A program made the translations under genes and the position numbers. Shown piece after piece: positions 1 through 8,217 of a DNA stretch of 64,000 nucleotides. The notes under the pieces were generated by a model. The model did not search any database and had not been told where the DNA came from. It saw only the letters and a program-made list of their open reading frames with translations. This DNA comes from Actinoplanes ianthinogenes (lineage in GTDB: Bacteria; Actinomycetota; Actinomycetes; Mycobacteriales; Micromonosporaceae): contig NZ_AP023356.1 of the NCBI RefSeq assembly GCF_018324205.1, positions 4,047,501 to 4,111,500 on the forward strand, written 5' to 3'. How positions within the stretch are numbered: position 1 is the first letter of the stretch; each line of letters begins with the position of its first letter.

Positions 1-189
1 CGACAAACCCGGCTGGCCCTGACCGCCCCACCCGGACCCGGGACAGGGCCATAGACACCAGCCCGACAACCCCGGCTGGCCCTGACGGCCCTAACCGCAC
101 CCGAGAAAGGACCATAGACGCCAGCCCGGCAAGCACGGCTGGGCTCGGCGGCCCTAACCGGACCTGGGACAGGGCCATGGGGGCCAGCC
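1..189. repeat. 63/64-bp tandem repeat array A (runs off the left edge)
   Basis: Three units start with GGCTGG at 11, 74 and 138, a period of 63-64 bp, and each closes with CCAGCC. Between these outer arms lies an inner CCCT/AGGG-type inverted repeat, so each unit can fold as nested hairpins. The tail of a further unit occupies 1-10, so the array continues outside the window. The units resemble those at 48042-48390 closely and those at 40313-40878 more distantly. No codon bias or start site suggests a gene here. Confidence 0.8.
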
Positions 190-427
190 CGAACCGCCCG
201 AGACTCTGCGGCCAACCAATCCACCGATTGCCACGACGCGCGAATCTGAGCCGCGCGCAGTCCGTGGTCGCCCAACCCGCCGACGCCACGAGGCACCCAC
301 CTCGCGTTTTGAAGTCGCGGCCCACTTCCAGTGGTGCCGCACCGCCGGTCCAGAACCGACAAGCGATACGTCCCCGCCGTAACGCGGGGGTCTGGGGGCT
401 CGGCCCCCAGGTCAGCAAATGCGAAAC
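190..427. other. intergenic stretch, no gene seen
   Basis: No reading frame here has a ribosome-binding site and a recognisable product. There is a small perfect hairpin at 392-410 (CTGGGGG/CCCCCAG). The stretch separates the repeat array from the 3' end of the tRNA gene. Confidence 0.5.
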
Positions 428-460
428 ACTCCCTGTCCGCGCACTTTCAGGACAGAGAGT
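428..460 (-). terminator. hairpin downstream of tRNA-Ala
   Basis: Arms of 11 bases (428-438 and 450-460) pair with one mismatch. On the minus strand the hairpin begins about 10 bases after the tRNA 3' end and is followed by a T-rich stretch, as expected for an intrinsic terminator. Confidence 0.6.
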
Positions 461-469
461 GCCTAAGTG

Positions 470-543
470 TGGAGCTGTGGGGATTTGAACCCCAGACCCC
501 CTCGATGCGAACGAGGTGCGCTACCAGACTGCGCCACAGCCCC
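470..543 (-). tRNA. tRNA-Ala (CGC anticodon)
   Basis: The minus strand folds as a full cloverleaf: 7-bp acceptor stem (GGGGCTG with CAGCTCC), D arm, anticodon stem CCTCG/CGAGG with loop TTCGCAT, and T arm with TTCAAAT. The anticodon is CGC, which reads GCG (alanine). Position 3:70 is a G-U pair, the alanine identity element. The 3' CCA is not encoded (the bases after A73 are CAC). It lies at the end of the glpR-rimJ-glp-galU group, where actinobacteria commonly carry a tRNA-Ala. Confidence 0.95.
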
Positions 544-628
544 TGGTCGGCTCTCCGGTGAGGCCTTCACCGTGGAACCTCCGAAAGGCTAACAGGTCCC
601 CCACCGACCCCGCGAACCACCCCTCCTC

Positions 629-1381
629 TTAGGCGGTGTGGTGCCGCCCACCGGCCTCGTAGGGCCGCCCGCGCAGCCCGCCGCGGCGCCGATACGAGAC
701 GGATCCTCCGTTCGCGGCGACCGGCAGATCGGACGGCTCCCGGTCCAGACCCATGGCCGCCCGCCGGACCGCTTCCTTCTGGGCGGCCAGCCGGCGCTGC
801 GCCTCCCGCCGCGCCGCGGCCCGCCGGGCCTGTTCCCGGCGCACCTCGGCCTGCCGGGCGGCCAGCCACGCCGCTTCGCGGGCCTGGATCCGGCGCCGGC
901 GCCGGTCGGCGAGCGCCCGGTTGCGCAGGTGCACCAGGTAGACGCCGAGCAGCGTGCCGGTCACCGCGAAGCTGATCCAGAAGCCGGGGCCGACGGCCAG
1001 CACGCCGATCAGCTCGATGACGTTGAGCAGCACCAGCGCGGCGAAGACCCGGCGACGGCGGACGACCGCGGGAGCGCCCCGGCGGCGTGGCGCGCGGCGG
1101 ACCGGGCGGCGGCCGGTGACCAGGCGCAACCGGCGTGGCGGCGGCGGATTTTCACCCGATGGGGCGGGCAGCGTAACCGTCACCTGGCGACCGGGGTTGA
1201 TCGGTCGGCGTCCGGGCACGGTGCGGCGACGGCGGTGGCGCTGGAGCACCCGCGCCGTCGACGACGCCCGTTCCGCGGCGAGGCGCTCGGTGGCGTCGTA
1301 CCGGCGGACCAGCGCCGGGGCGAGGGCGAGCAGCCCGGCCGCGGCGAGGACGGCGAGGAGCACCGAGGTCGGCACCCTCAC
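629..1381 (-). CDS. glpR: GlpR/SepX-like membrane receptor of the gephyrin-like protein Glp
   Basis: The protein is about 250 residues. An N-terminal membrane segment (VLLAVLAAAGLLALAPALV) is followed by a long Arg-rich cytoplasmic linker. A second hydrophobic pair near residues 150-185 precedes an Arg/Ala-rich tail that looks coiled coil. This shape and the position two genes below the moeA-like gene match GlpR (Corynebacterium) and SepX (Streptomyces), membrane proteins that link Glp to the FtsZ/SepF division machinery. The start is GTG at 1381, or GTG at 1375, which is better spaced from GAAAGGG. The upstream ATG at 1432 would add residues that do not look coding. The function is inferred from family and context. 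Confidence 0.75.
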   Translation of the reverse strand: MRVPTSVLLAVLAAAGLLALAPALVRRYDATERLAAERASSTARVLQRHRRRRTVPGRRPINPGRQVTVTLPAPSGENPPPPRRLRLVTGRRPVRRAPRRRGAPAVVRRRRVFAALVLLNVIELIGVLAVGPGFWISFAVTGTLLGVYLVHLRNRALADRRRRRIQAREAAWLAARQAEVRREQARRAAARREAQRRLAAQKEAVRRAAMGLDREPSDLPVAANGGSVSYRRRGGLRGRPYEAGGRHHTA

Positions 1382-1530
1382 CCCTTTCGTTCCGCCACGA
1401 CAGAGACACGACAGGGACACGACAGATGACACACGACAGCTGACGTGCCGAATGACACGACGAATGCGAGGTTACGGGCGGTAGCGGTGATATTTCGCGC
1501 GCCGCGCCGACGGCACTCGCGCGCTCAAGA

Positions 1531-2166
1531 TCATTTAGTCGTGCGAACTCGTTTCCACCGGGACAGCAGGCCGCCCTCGGCGGCCACCTCCTCGCTGGTC
1601 ATCGCATAGCCCAGATGGTCGCGCCAGCCCCCGTCGATGTGCATGTACCGCTGGTGGTACGCCTCCTCGCGAAACCCCAGCTTCTCCACCACCCGGCGGC
1701 TCGGCCCGTTCTCCGGCCGGATGTTGACCTCGATCCGGTGCAGGCCACCCGGCCCGAACGCGTGATCGACGGCGAGCGCGAGCGCGGTCGGGATCACCCC
1801 GCGACCGGCCACCCGATGGTCCACCCAGTAACCCGCGTACGCCGAGGCGAACGCCCGCCGCACGATGTTCCCCAGGTTGACGTGCCCGACCAGGCGCTCC
1901 CGGCCGCCCTCCCGCAGGCAGACCGCGAACGGCATGCTGTCCCCGCGCCGGGCGGCCCGTTTCATGTCGCGATAGACGTACGAGTACGCGCGGATCGAGT
2001 TCATCTCCGCCCACGGACCGGGCGGCGCCGACTCCCAGGGCGCCAGCCAGGCCTGATTGGCGATCCGCACCTCGGACCAGGCCCGGGCGTCACCGCGCTT
2101 GTACGGCCGCAGCAACACCGGCCCGTCCGCCAGCACAGCGGGCCAGCCGGGGGTCGCCCCGAGCAT
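1531..2166 (-). CDS. rimJ: RimJ/RimL-type GNAT N-acetyltransferase
   Basis: This 211-residue GNAT protein shows the RimJ/RimL pattern: an N-terminal GPVLLRPYKRGDARAW segment, acetyl-CoA binding around GRGVIPTALALAVDHAF, and the C-terminal RVVEKLGFREEA motif typical of acetylation of protein N-termini or alanyl groups. It begins next to the stop of the glp gene, so the two are probably cotranscribed and translationally coupled. It is the positional equivalent of M. tuberculosis Rv0995 (rimJ). The substrate cannot be read from the sequence; modification of a ribosomal or division protein is only a guess. Confidence 0.85.
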   Translation of the reverse strand: MLGATPGWPAVLADGPVLLRPYKRGDARAWSEVRIANQAWLAPWESAPPGPWAEMNSIRAYSYVYRDMKRAARRGDSMPFAVCLREGGRERLVGHVNLGNIVRRAFASAYAGYWVDHRVAGRGVIPTALALAVDHAFGPGGLHRIEVNIRPENGPSRRVVEKLGFREEAYHQRYMHIDGGWRDHLGYAMTSEEVAAEGGLLSRWKRVRTTK

Positions 2167-3480
2167 TCATCGCCTCCGGTCGAGCAGCAACACGTCCACG
2201 GTCGAGCCGGCCGCCGCCGTGGTGACCCGCTCACCGAGCACCAGCAGTCCATTGGCCTCGGCCAAACCGGAGAGAGTGTACGGCCCACCGGCGAGCGGCT
2301 GCACAGTGTAACCGCCACCACGTCGCTCGGCGACGTGTGCCGGGCGGAACTCCCGGAGCCCACCGGGTGACGAGACCGTCTCCAGCAGGTGCGCCTTCAC
2401 GCTCGGCCGGAACACCGGCTCGGCCCCGGCGAGCAGCTGGATCGCCGGCCGGGCCAGCACCTCGAACCCGATCAGAGCGGCGCCCGGCTCACCCGGCAGG
2501 CAGACCACCGGGACCTCCTCGCCGCCGACCGTGCCGAACCCGAGCGCGGTGCCCGGGCAGAGCGCCACGTCGGTGAACTCGACGGTGCCCCGGCCGGTGC
2601 CGGGCCGGGACAGCACCCGGCGCAGCATGTCGCCGGGCCCGGTCCCGGTGCCACCGGTCGTGATGATCAGGTCGGCGCGCAGCGTCTGGTCCTCCAGCAG
2701 GCCGCGCAGCCCTTCCGGATCGTCGTCACAGATGCCGATCCGGTACGCCAGAGCACCCGCCTCCACCGCCGCCGCGGTCAACGCGTGCGAGTTGGCGTCC
2801 ACCACCTGCCCCGGCTGGCTGGGCCGGCCCACGTCGACCAGCTCGTCCCCGGTCGCCACGACCACCACCCGCGGACTGGGCCGGACCAGCACGTGCCCGA
2901 TCCCGGCCGCCGCGAAGGTCGCCACCATCGGCGGTGTCACATACGACCCGGCGGTGGCGAGCACCTGGCCGACGGCCAGCTCCTCGCCGGCCCGCCGCAC
3001 CCCGGAACCGCGTTTCGGGGCGTGCAGGATCTCCACCGCGGCCATGCCCTGGTCGGTCCAGTGCACCGGGACCACCACGTCCGCGCCGATCGGCAGCGGC
3101 GCGCCGGCGGCGACCGAGAAGCAGGTGCCCGCCGTCAGCCGGACCGGCCGCCAGCTGGCCGCGCCCAGGTCACCGACCACGTTCAGCCGGACGCTGCGGG
3201 TGGGGCCGCTGTCGAACTGACCGAACGCCGGGTGCGCGCCGAGGCGCCCGGCGCCGGCCAGGTCTTCCCACCGGGCCGCGTATCCGTCGATCGCGGCCTG
3301 GTCGAACGCCGGGAACGGGTGCGGCGCGAGCACGTCGGCCGCGAGCACGTTCCCGTGCGCCTGGGTGAGGTCGAGGTCGAGCGGAGGCAGCGCCCGTAGC
3401 CTGCGCAGCACGCTGCCCAGGTACTCGGCGAGAGGCATCAGCTCGTTGGCGGCCGCCTCGGCATCGGCCGTAGCGGTCAT
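2167..3480 (-). CDS. glp: MoeA-like gephyrin homologue Glp (molybdotransferase fold)
   Basis: At 437 residues this has full MoeA length. It has an N-terminal MoeA domain, a central MoCF fold with VVVATGDELVDVG near residue 205 and the TTGGTGTGPGDM loop near residue 275, and a C-terminal barrel domain. MoeA inserts molybdenum into molybdopterin. The copy lying between galU and glpR in actinobacteria is the Glp form, which binds SepF and GlpR and helps cell division. The ATG overlaps the galU stop by 4 bp. A remaining molybdotransferase activity is possible because the molybdopterin-site motifs look intact. Confidence 0.85.
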   Translation of the reverse strand: MTATADAEAAANELMPLAEYLGSVLRRLRALPPLDLDLTQAHGNVLAADVLAPHPFPAFDQAAIDGYAARWEDLAGAGRLGAHPAFGQFDSGPTRSVRLNVVGDLGAASWRPVRLTAGTCFSVAAGAPLPIGADVVVPVHWTDQGMAAVEILHAPKRGSGVRRAGEELAVGQVLATAGSYVTPPMVATFAAAGIGHVLVRPSPRVVVVATGDELVDVGRPSQPGQVVDANSHALTAAAVEAGALAYRIGICDDDPEGLRGLLEDQTLRADLIITTGGTGTGPGDMLRRVLSRPGTGRGTVEFTDVALCPGTALGFGTVGGEEVPVVCLPGEPGAALIGFEVLARPAIQLLAGAEPVFRPSVKAHLLETVSSPGGLREFRPAHVAERRGGGYTVQPLAGGPYTLSGLAEANGLLVLGERVTTAAAGSTVDVLLLDRRR

Positions 3481-4388
3481 CCCTTCTGACCACCGACGAA
3501 TTCGGCGAGCCAGGCCCGGAACTCCTCGCCCAGGTCGGGCCGCTGGGCGGCGAGCTGGACGACGGTCTGCAGGTAACCGAGCGGCTGGCCGGTGTCGTAC
3601 CGGATCCCGCGGTAGACGATGCCGTGCACCGGGGTGCCCGACTCCAGCAGCGCCGCCATCGCGTCGGTCAGCTGGATCTCGCCGCCGCTGCCCGGCTTGG
3701 TCTCGGCGATCGCGTCGAAGATCTTGCCGGGCAGCACGTAGCGCCCGACCACGGCCAGGTTGCTCGGCGCCTCGCTCGGCGACGGCTTCTCCACCAGGCC
3801 GGTCACCTCGACGACGCCCTCGCCCAGGTCGGACTCGCGCACCGAGGCGATCCCGTAGCGGGACGTCTCCTCCGGCGTGACCTCGATGAAGGCGAGCACG
3901 ATGCCGCCGGTGCGGGCCTGCAGGTCGAGCATGTCCGGCAGCAGCGAGCTGCCCTCCTCGACGAACTCGTCGCCGAGCAGCACCGCGAACGGGTTGTCGC
4001 CGACGTGCGAGGCGGCGGTGCCGACCGCGTGGCCGAGCCCGAGTGGCTCACCCTGCCGGCAGGTGTAGATGTCGGCGAGCTCACTGGTCCGGCGGACCGC
4101 GGCGAGCCGCTCGGTGTCCCCCTTCTCCTCCAGCCGCTGCTCGACGTCGGGACGACGGTCGAAGTGATCGACCATCGAGGTCTTGCCCCGCCCGGTGACC
4201 AGCAGCACATCGGTGATCCCGGCGGCGGCCGCCTCCTCCACGATGTACTGCAACACCGGCCGGTCGACGACCGGAAGGAGCTCTTTCGGGACCGCCTTGG
4301 TGGCCGGCAGGAAACGCGTTGCCAGGCCGGCCGCCGGGATCACCGCTTTGACCGCGCGCTTGCCGGACCCTTGCGCGTTCGTTGTCAT
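3477..4388 (-). CDS. galU: UTP-glucose-1-phosphate uridylyltransferase
   Basis: This 303-residue nucleotidyltransferase makes UDP-glucose from UTP and glucose-1-phosphate for wall polysaccharide and trehalose synthesis. The signature PAAGLATRFLPATKAVPKEL near residue 17 carries the nucleotide-binding Gly-rich loop and the catalytic Arg and Lys. VEKP near residue 195 and the GGEIQLTD segment near 235 are also typical. It heads the run galU-glp-rimJ-glpR, with a 4-bp overlap into glp. The N-terminus (MTTNAQGSGKRAVK) is short and basic, as in related proteins. Confidence 0.95.
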   Translation of the reverse strand: MTTNAQGSGKRAVKAVIPAAGLATRFLPATKAVPKELLPVVDRPVLQYIVEEAAAAGITDVLLVTGRGKTSMVDHFDRRPDVEQRLEEKGDTERLAAVRRTSELADIYTCRQGEPLGLGHAVGTAASHVGDNPFAVLLGDEFVEEGSSLLPDMLDLQARTGGIVLAFIEVTPEETSRYGIASVRESDLGEGVVEVTGLVEKPSPSEAPSNLAVVGRYVLPGKIFDAIAETKPGSGGEIQLTDAMAALLESGTPVHGIVYRGIRYDTGQPLGYLQTVVQLAAQRPDLGEEFRAWLAEFVGGQKG

Positions 4389-4433
4389 CAGTCACCGCAC
4401 CTTCGCTGGATCGTGCCCGAACATGCCGCGAGA

Positions 4434-6551
4434 CTATCGGCCGGAACCACGAATCGGCGGCTGCGGCCCGCTGGCGGCCGGGGCCGGATCGAAATTCCCC
4501 TCAGGTACTCGGGACGAAACGCTCTCCGCGAGACGGTACGTGTCACGGCCGGCGTTCTTCGCCGCGTACAGCGCCTCGTCCGCGGCGTCCAGCACCTCTT
4601 GAGCGTTGGCGCCGTGCTCGGGGAAGACCGCGATGCCGATCGACACGGTGATCGGGATCCGGTCGGCCAGGCCGGGGCGCCGCGGATCGACGTGCACCGG
4701 CCGGTCGCGGACCAGGGCGCCGAGCCGCTCGGCGACGATCACCCCGCCGTACGCGTCGGTCTCCGGCAGCAGCACCACGAACTCCTCCCCGCCCTGGCGG
4801 AACGCCACGTCCACCTCGCGCAGGCCGACCCGGATCCGCCGGGCGAACTCGCCCAGCACCTGGTCACCCGCCGGGTGCCCGTACGTGTCGTTCACCTCCT
4901 TGAAGTGGTCGAGGTCGAGCACCAGGACGGTGAGCATCCGGCCGAACCGGCTGGCCCGCTCCACCTCCCGGCGCAGCACCTCGCGCAGATAACGGTAGTT
5001 CCACAATCCGGTGAGCGGATCGGTCAGCGACAGCCGCTGTGCCTCCTCGTGCACCCGCACGTTGTGCACCGCGACACCGGCCTGCCCGGCGAAGGTACGA
5101 AGAGTGCGCAGGTCGGCGTCGTCGAACGACGGGCTGCCGAGCCGGTCGTAGAGGGCCAGGACGCCCAGCGTGCCCGGACCGGGATCGGTGTCGTCACTCG
5201 AAGGGGGCGCGCAGATCGGCACCGCGAGATACGACTCACAGGCCGGTTCGTCGACGCCGTCGCCGGCCACGCCGCGCAACGGGGTGCCGGACGCCGCCAC
5301 CGCGCCGAGCGTCCCGCGCCCGGCCGGCAACCGGCGCTGCGCCAGCTCGCCGGGCGGCAGATCCCATCCACCGGTCAGCCCGGCCCCGCAGCGGGCCGCC
5401 AGGGTCCCGTCGGCCGGATCGACCAGCAGCACCAGCCCGGCCCGGGCACCGGTCGCGGTCATCGCGGTGCGCAGGATCACCGGCAGGATCCGGTCCAGGT
5501 CGTGCGTGCTGGACAGCGTGTCGCCGAGGATCGCGAGGTGCCGACGCAGCTGGTCGCGGCTGGCGGTCAGCGCCTGCACATAGGACTGCAGCTCCCGGGT
5601 CATCCGGTTGAAGGTCCCGGCCAGCCGGCCCAGCTCGTCCGGTCGCGGGATCGGCACCCGGGTGTCCAGGTCACCGTTCGCCACCCGGTCGGCGGCCCAG
5701 GCCAGGTCGCCGAGCGGCCGGGTGGTGGACCGCGCCAGCCAGCGGGCGGCCAGCACCGCGGCGAGCGCGGTGAGCACGACCACGAGCGGCAGAATCGCGT
5801 ACCGGAAGGTGGGTCGCGCCGGCGGCGCGTGGAGCGTCAGCGACAGCGGCTGCCCCGGTCCGGGCGTCAGGCCCCGGCGCGCCGCACCGTCCGGATCCTG
5901 CGCCCCCAGCGTCACCGTGACCCCGGCCGCCGTCCCGAGCCGCTCCAGCAGCGCCGCGTCGACCTGCTCCGCCGCGAACACCGTGACGTCGGCGGCCCGT
6001 GCACTCGCGGCGAGCCCGGTCGTAACGTGCCCGGTCGCCGTGAGCCCGGGCGCGGCGGGCCCGGTCGCGGCGGGCCCGGTCGCGGCGGGCCCGGTCGCGG
6101 CGGGCCCGGTCGCGGGCCGCTCGTCCGGCGCCGCGCAGTCCTGCCATCCGGCCTGCGTCCCCGTCGTCGCCGGCCCGGGTCCCCAGGGCCCACCGGCCTC
6201 CGGCGCGGCCGGTTGCGGCGCGGGCTGCGAGCGTCTGGCAAGCCCCGCCGGCTCGGGAATCTCCGCGCCGGCGAACCGGATGTCTCCGGCCAGGCCGCGG
6301 GCGACCAGCTGATCGGCGACCGTGGACCGGGACCCGGCCGGTACCACCGCGACCGCGTCGGCCGCTGCCTGCAACTGCCCGCAGATCGCGCCGATCGCGG
6401 CCCGGACGGTCGTCACGGCATGATCGAGACGCTCGTTCGTCCGGTCCCGGCTGACCGCGGCGACGGTCAGCGCGACGAAGATGGACCCGAGCAGGACCGG
6501 ACCGAGCACGACCACCAGGAAGGCGCTGGTGAGCCGGCCACGTAATGTCAC
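4434..6551 (-). CDS. membrane diguanylate cyclase (HAMP-GAF-GGDEF)
   Basis: The start is GTG at 6551, 5-10 bases after GGGAGGAT; an earlier ATG at 6602 lacks a comparable site. The order is: TM helix at about residues 9-31, an extracytoplasmic region of about 220 residues, a second TM helix (FRYAILPLVVVLTALAAVL), HAMP, GAF and a C-terminal GGDEF domain. The active site is GGEEF in RQGGEEFVVLLPE, and an RxxD inhibitory site (REVD) lies five residues before it, so it should make c-di-GMP and be product-inhibited. In streptomycetes c-di-GMP acts through BldD on development. The extracytoplasmic part has an Ala/Thr/Gly/Pro repeat of GPAAT units (about 6055-6115). It is divergent from the 5-FCL gene. 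Confidence 0.9.
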   Translation of the reverse strand: MTLRGRLTSAFLVVVLGPVLLGSIFVALTVAAVSRDRTNERLDHAVTTVRAAIGAICGQLQAAADAVAVVPAGSRSTVADQLVARGLAGDIRFAGAEIPEPAGLARRSQPAPQPAAPEAGGPWGPGPATTGTQAGWQDCAAPDERPATGPAATGPAATGPAATGPAAPGLTATGHVTTGLAASARAADVTVFAAEQVDAALLERLGTAAGVTVTLGAQDPDGAARRGLTPGPGQPLSLTLHAPPARPTFRYAILPLVVVLTALAAVLAARWLARSTTRPLGDLAWAADRVANGDLDTRVPIPRPDELGRLAGTFNRMTRELQSYVQALTASRDQLRRHLAILGDTLSSTHDLDRILPVILRTAMTATGARAGLVLLVDPADGTLAARCGAGLTGGWDLPPGELAQRRLPAGRGTLGAVAASGTPLRGVAGDGVDEPACESYLAVPICAPPSSDDTDPGPGTLGVLALYDRLGSPSFDDADLRTLRTFAGQAGVAVHNVRVHEEAQRLSLTDPLTGLWNYRYLREVLRREVERASRFGRMLTVLVLDLDHFKEVNDTYGHPAGDQVLGEFARRIRVGLREVDVAFRQGGEEFVVLLPETDAYGGVIVAERLGALVRDRPVHVDPRRPGLADRIPITVSIGIAVFPEHGANAQEVLDAADEALYAAKNAGRDTYRLAESVSSRVPEGNFDPAPAASGPQPPIRGSGR

Positions 6552-6632
6552 ACATCCTCCCGGGAGTGGCCCTCTTTGGAGCGATGCTGACATAGTGTGC
6601 ACCGTTTGCCGGTTTTCAAAAGGGGGTGTTGC

Positions 6633-7436
6633 ATGTCGGATTTAACCGTTGACGCGGAAAAATCACCCCAAAACAAGATCACGCTACGCGCTCAGCTGCT
6701 CACCGCCCGTAGATCACTTACGGTCGCCGACCGAGCCACGTCCGCCGCCCAACTTCAAGATCAAACCCTGCTTTTCGTACGCCGGACCGCCCCGAAAACC
6801 ATCGCCGCCTACGTCCCGTCCCCCTCCGAGCCCGGCGGCCCCTCCCTGCCCGACGTCCTCCTCGCCGCGCTCCCCCCTGGCGGTCGCCTCCTCTTGCCGG
6901 TCCTGCTCCCCGACAACGACCTCGACTGGGCGGCATACACCGGTACCCTCGCCCCCGCAGCCCGCGGCCTCCAGGAACCCCCCGGCCCCCGCCTGGGCGT
7001 CACCGCCCACCGCACCGCCGACCTGATCCTGGTCCCCGCCCTGGCCGTGTCCCGCGACGGCCTGCGCCTGGGCCGAGGCGGCGGCTCCTACGACCGAGCC
7101 CTCTCCCGCCTCCCCCACGACAACCCCGCCCCGGCCCTGCCCCGCCTCCCGCACGGCACCCCCGACGGCCAGGCTCTGCCCGGATTCCCCCACGGCGCCT
7201 CCGGCGACCCGGTTCTGCCTGGCCTCCCGCACGGCACCCCCGGCGACCCGGCCCTGCCCCGCCTCCCGGACACCGAACGCGACAACCCGGACTTGGCCCG
7301 ATCGCGTCATCCCGGCCCGCTCGTCGTAGCCCTGCTTTACGACCACGAAGCCCTCGACCAGGTTCCCGCCGAGCCTCACGACCGCCCGGTCCACGGCATC
7401 CTCACCCCGTCCGGCTTCTTCCCCCGCCCGGCGTGA
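6633..7436 (+). CDS. 5-formyltetrahydrofolate cyclo-ligase with an inserted repeat
   Basis: The enzyme converts 5-formyl-THF to 5,10-methenyl-THF using ATP. The ATG at 6633 follows AAAGGGGGT. The N-terminal half is ordinary (LRAQLLTARRSLTVADRA), and the signature GLRLGRGGGSYDRAL sits near residue 155. Between this motif and the final strands (PLVVALLYDHEAL, then VHGILTPSGF) is an extra block of about 60 residues built from LPxLPHGTPxDPA-type repeats, so the protein is 267 residues against a usual length near 190-200. The insert is in frame and lies at a surface loop. Position next to the galU group matches Rv0992c. Confidence 0.9.
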   Translation: MSDLTVDAEKSPQNKITLRAQLLTARRSLTVADRATSAAQLQDQTLLFVRRTAPKTIAAYVPSPSEPGGPSLPDVLLAALPPGGRLLLPVLLPDNDLDWAAYTGTLAPAARGLQEPPGPRLGVTAHRTADLILVPALAVSRDGLRLGRGGGSYDRALSRLPHDNPAPALPRLPHGTPDGQALPGFPHGASGDPVLPGLPHGTPGDPALPRLPDTERDNPDLARSRHPGPLVVALLYDHEALDQVPAEPHDRPVHGILTPSGFFPRPA

Positions 7437-7748
7437 CGCCCGGCCCAGCTCCGAACCAGCACCGCACTCATCGCCAAGCCCGCCTGGTCACACCCGTGGC
7501 GGCCCACCCCGGGGCGCGACGTCACGTCGCACTCGCGGCCGACGCCGAGCCCTGAACCCGGCATCCGCGGGCATTTCACGGACAGAGCGCTCCGGCCGTA
7601 CCGAAAATGCTGGAAGCGCAACCAGATATCCACCTCGCGCGGGCCGGCGGGTTGCCGCACGGTGCGCGCGTAGTTCGTCACATACGGCGGCACGCTGGGC
7701 CCTCAGACACGGGGTGGAGTGGACGAATTGACCTCCGATGCCGCAACA
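7437..7748. other. intergenic region before the CIRCE-controlled gene
   Basis: No convincing gene. It holds the hairpin at 7571-7610 and, nearer the next gene, a TTGACC at 7728-7733 that could be a -35 element. No good -10 element was found at the standard spacing. Confidence 0.4.
7571..7610 (+). terminator. hairpin, GAGCGCTCC family
   Basis: GCATTT (7571-7576) pairs with AAATGC (7605-7610), and ACGG pairs with CCGT inside. It shares the loop and 3' arm (GAGCGCTCCGG-N-CGTACCGAAAA) with the stronger hairpin at 34566-34613. It lies about 135 bp after the 5-FCL stop, so a terminator role is possible but not certain. Confidence 0.45.
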
Positions 7749-7775
7749 TTGGCACTCGGAGTTGGCGAGTGCCAG
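7749..7775 (+). promoter_or_regulatory. CIRCE operator (HrcA site)
   Basis: TTGGCACTC (7749-7757), a 9-base spacer and GAGTGCCAG (7767-7775) form the inverted repeat typical of actinobacterial CIRCE elements, with the standard N9 spacer. It ends 23 bases before the GTG of the zinc-ribbon gene. HrcA repression relieved by heat shock is predicted. Confidence 0.9.
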
Positions 7776-7798
7776 CAGCCGACAGATCCGGAGGAGCC

Positions 7799-8143
7799 GT
7801 GCCTACCTACCAGTACGCCTGCACCGAGTGCGGCGAGCAGCTCGAAGCCGTGCAGTCTTTCTCCGACCCGGCACTCACCGAGTGCCCGAACTGCCACGGC
7901 AAGCTCCGTAAGGTGTTCAACTCGGTCGGCATCGTGTTCAAGGGCTCCGGTTTCTACCGCAACGACTCCCGCTCCGGCAGCGTGAGCGCCGAGAAGTCGA
8001 GCGGCAACGGCGACTCGACCGCCAAGAAGCCGGAGAGCACCCCCGCGGCGCCCGCGGCCGCCTCGTCCGCCACCACGAGCAGCACCCCGGCGGCGAGCAG
8101 CAGCAGTTCCTCCTCCGGAGCGAAGGCCGCCGCCGCTTCCTGA
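7799..8143 (+). CDS. ruc: FmdB-type zinc-ribbon protein, Ruc-like redox chaperone
   Basis: The GTG at 7799 follows CCGGAGGAG. The first 60 residues form a zinc ribbon: two CxxC pairs (CTEC near residue 9 and CPNC near 30) and the FmdB-family GSGFYRNDSR end. The remaining 50 residues are Ala/Ser/Thr-rich and probably disordered. Architecture and position beside the 5-FCL-galU group match M. tuberculosis Rv0991c (Ruc), a zinc-binding chaperone activated by oxidation and induced by heat through HrcA. The CIRCE element directly upstream fits that regulation. The role is inferred from this homology. Confidence 0.85.
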   Translation: MPTYQYACTECGEQLEAVQSFSDPALTECPNCHGKLRKVFNSVGIVFKGSGFYRNDSRSGSVSAEKSSGNGDSTAKKPESTPAAPAAASSATTSSTPAASSSSSSSGAKAAAAS

Positions 8144-8155
8144 CCAGCCACCGAC

Positions 8156-8182
8156 AAGGGCGTGCCGCGCCGGCACGCCCTT
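8156..8182 (+). terminator. intrinsic terminator of the ruc-like gene
   Basis: A perfect 12-bp stem (8156-8167 with 8171-8182, AAGGGCGTGCCG) with a 3-base loop lies 13 bases after the stop codon. The bases after the stem are only weakly T-rich. Confidence 0.75.
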
Positions 8183-8217
8183 CGTCATGCCCGGCGTCCC
8201 GCCCAGCACGCACTGGC

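Noticed and set aside
3624..6545. A 973-codon plus-strand open frame opposite galU and the diguanylate cyclase
   Set aside because: It is a shadow of two well-supported minus-strand genes. It has no ribosome-binding site and a Arg/Gly/His-rich translation typical of antisense frames at this GC content.
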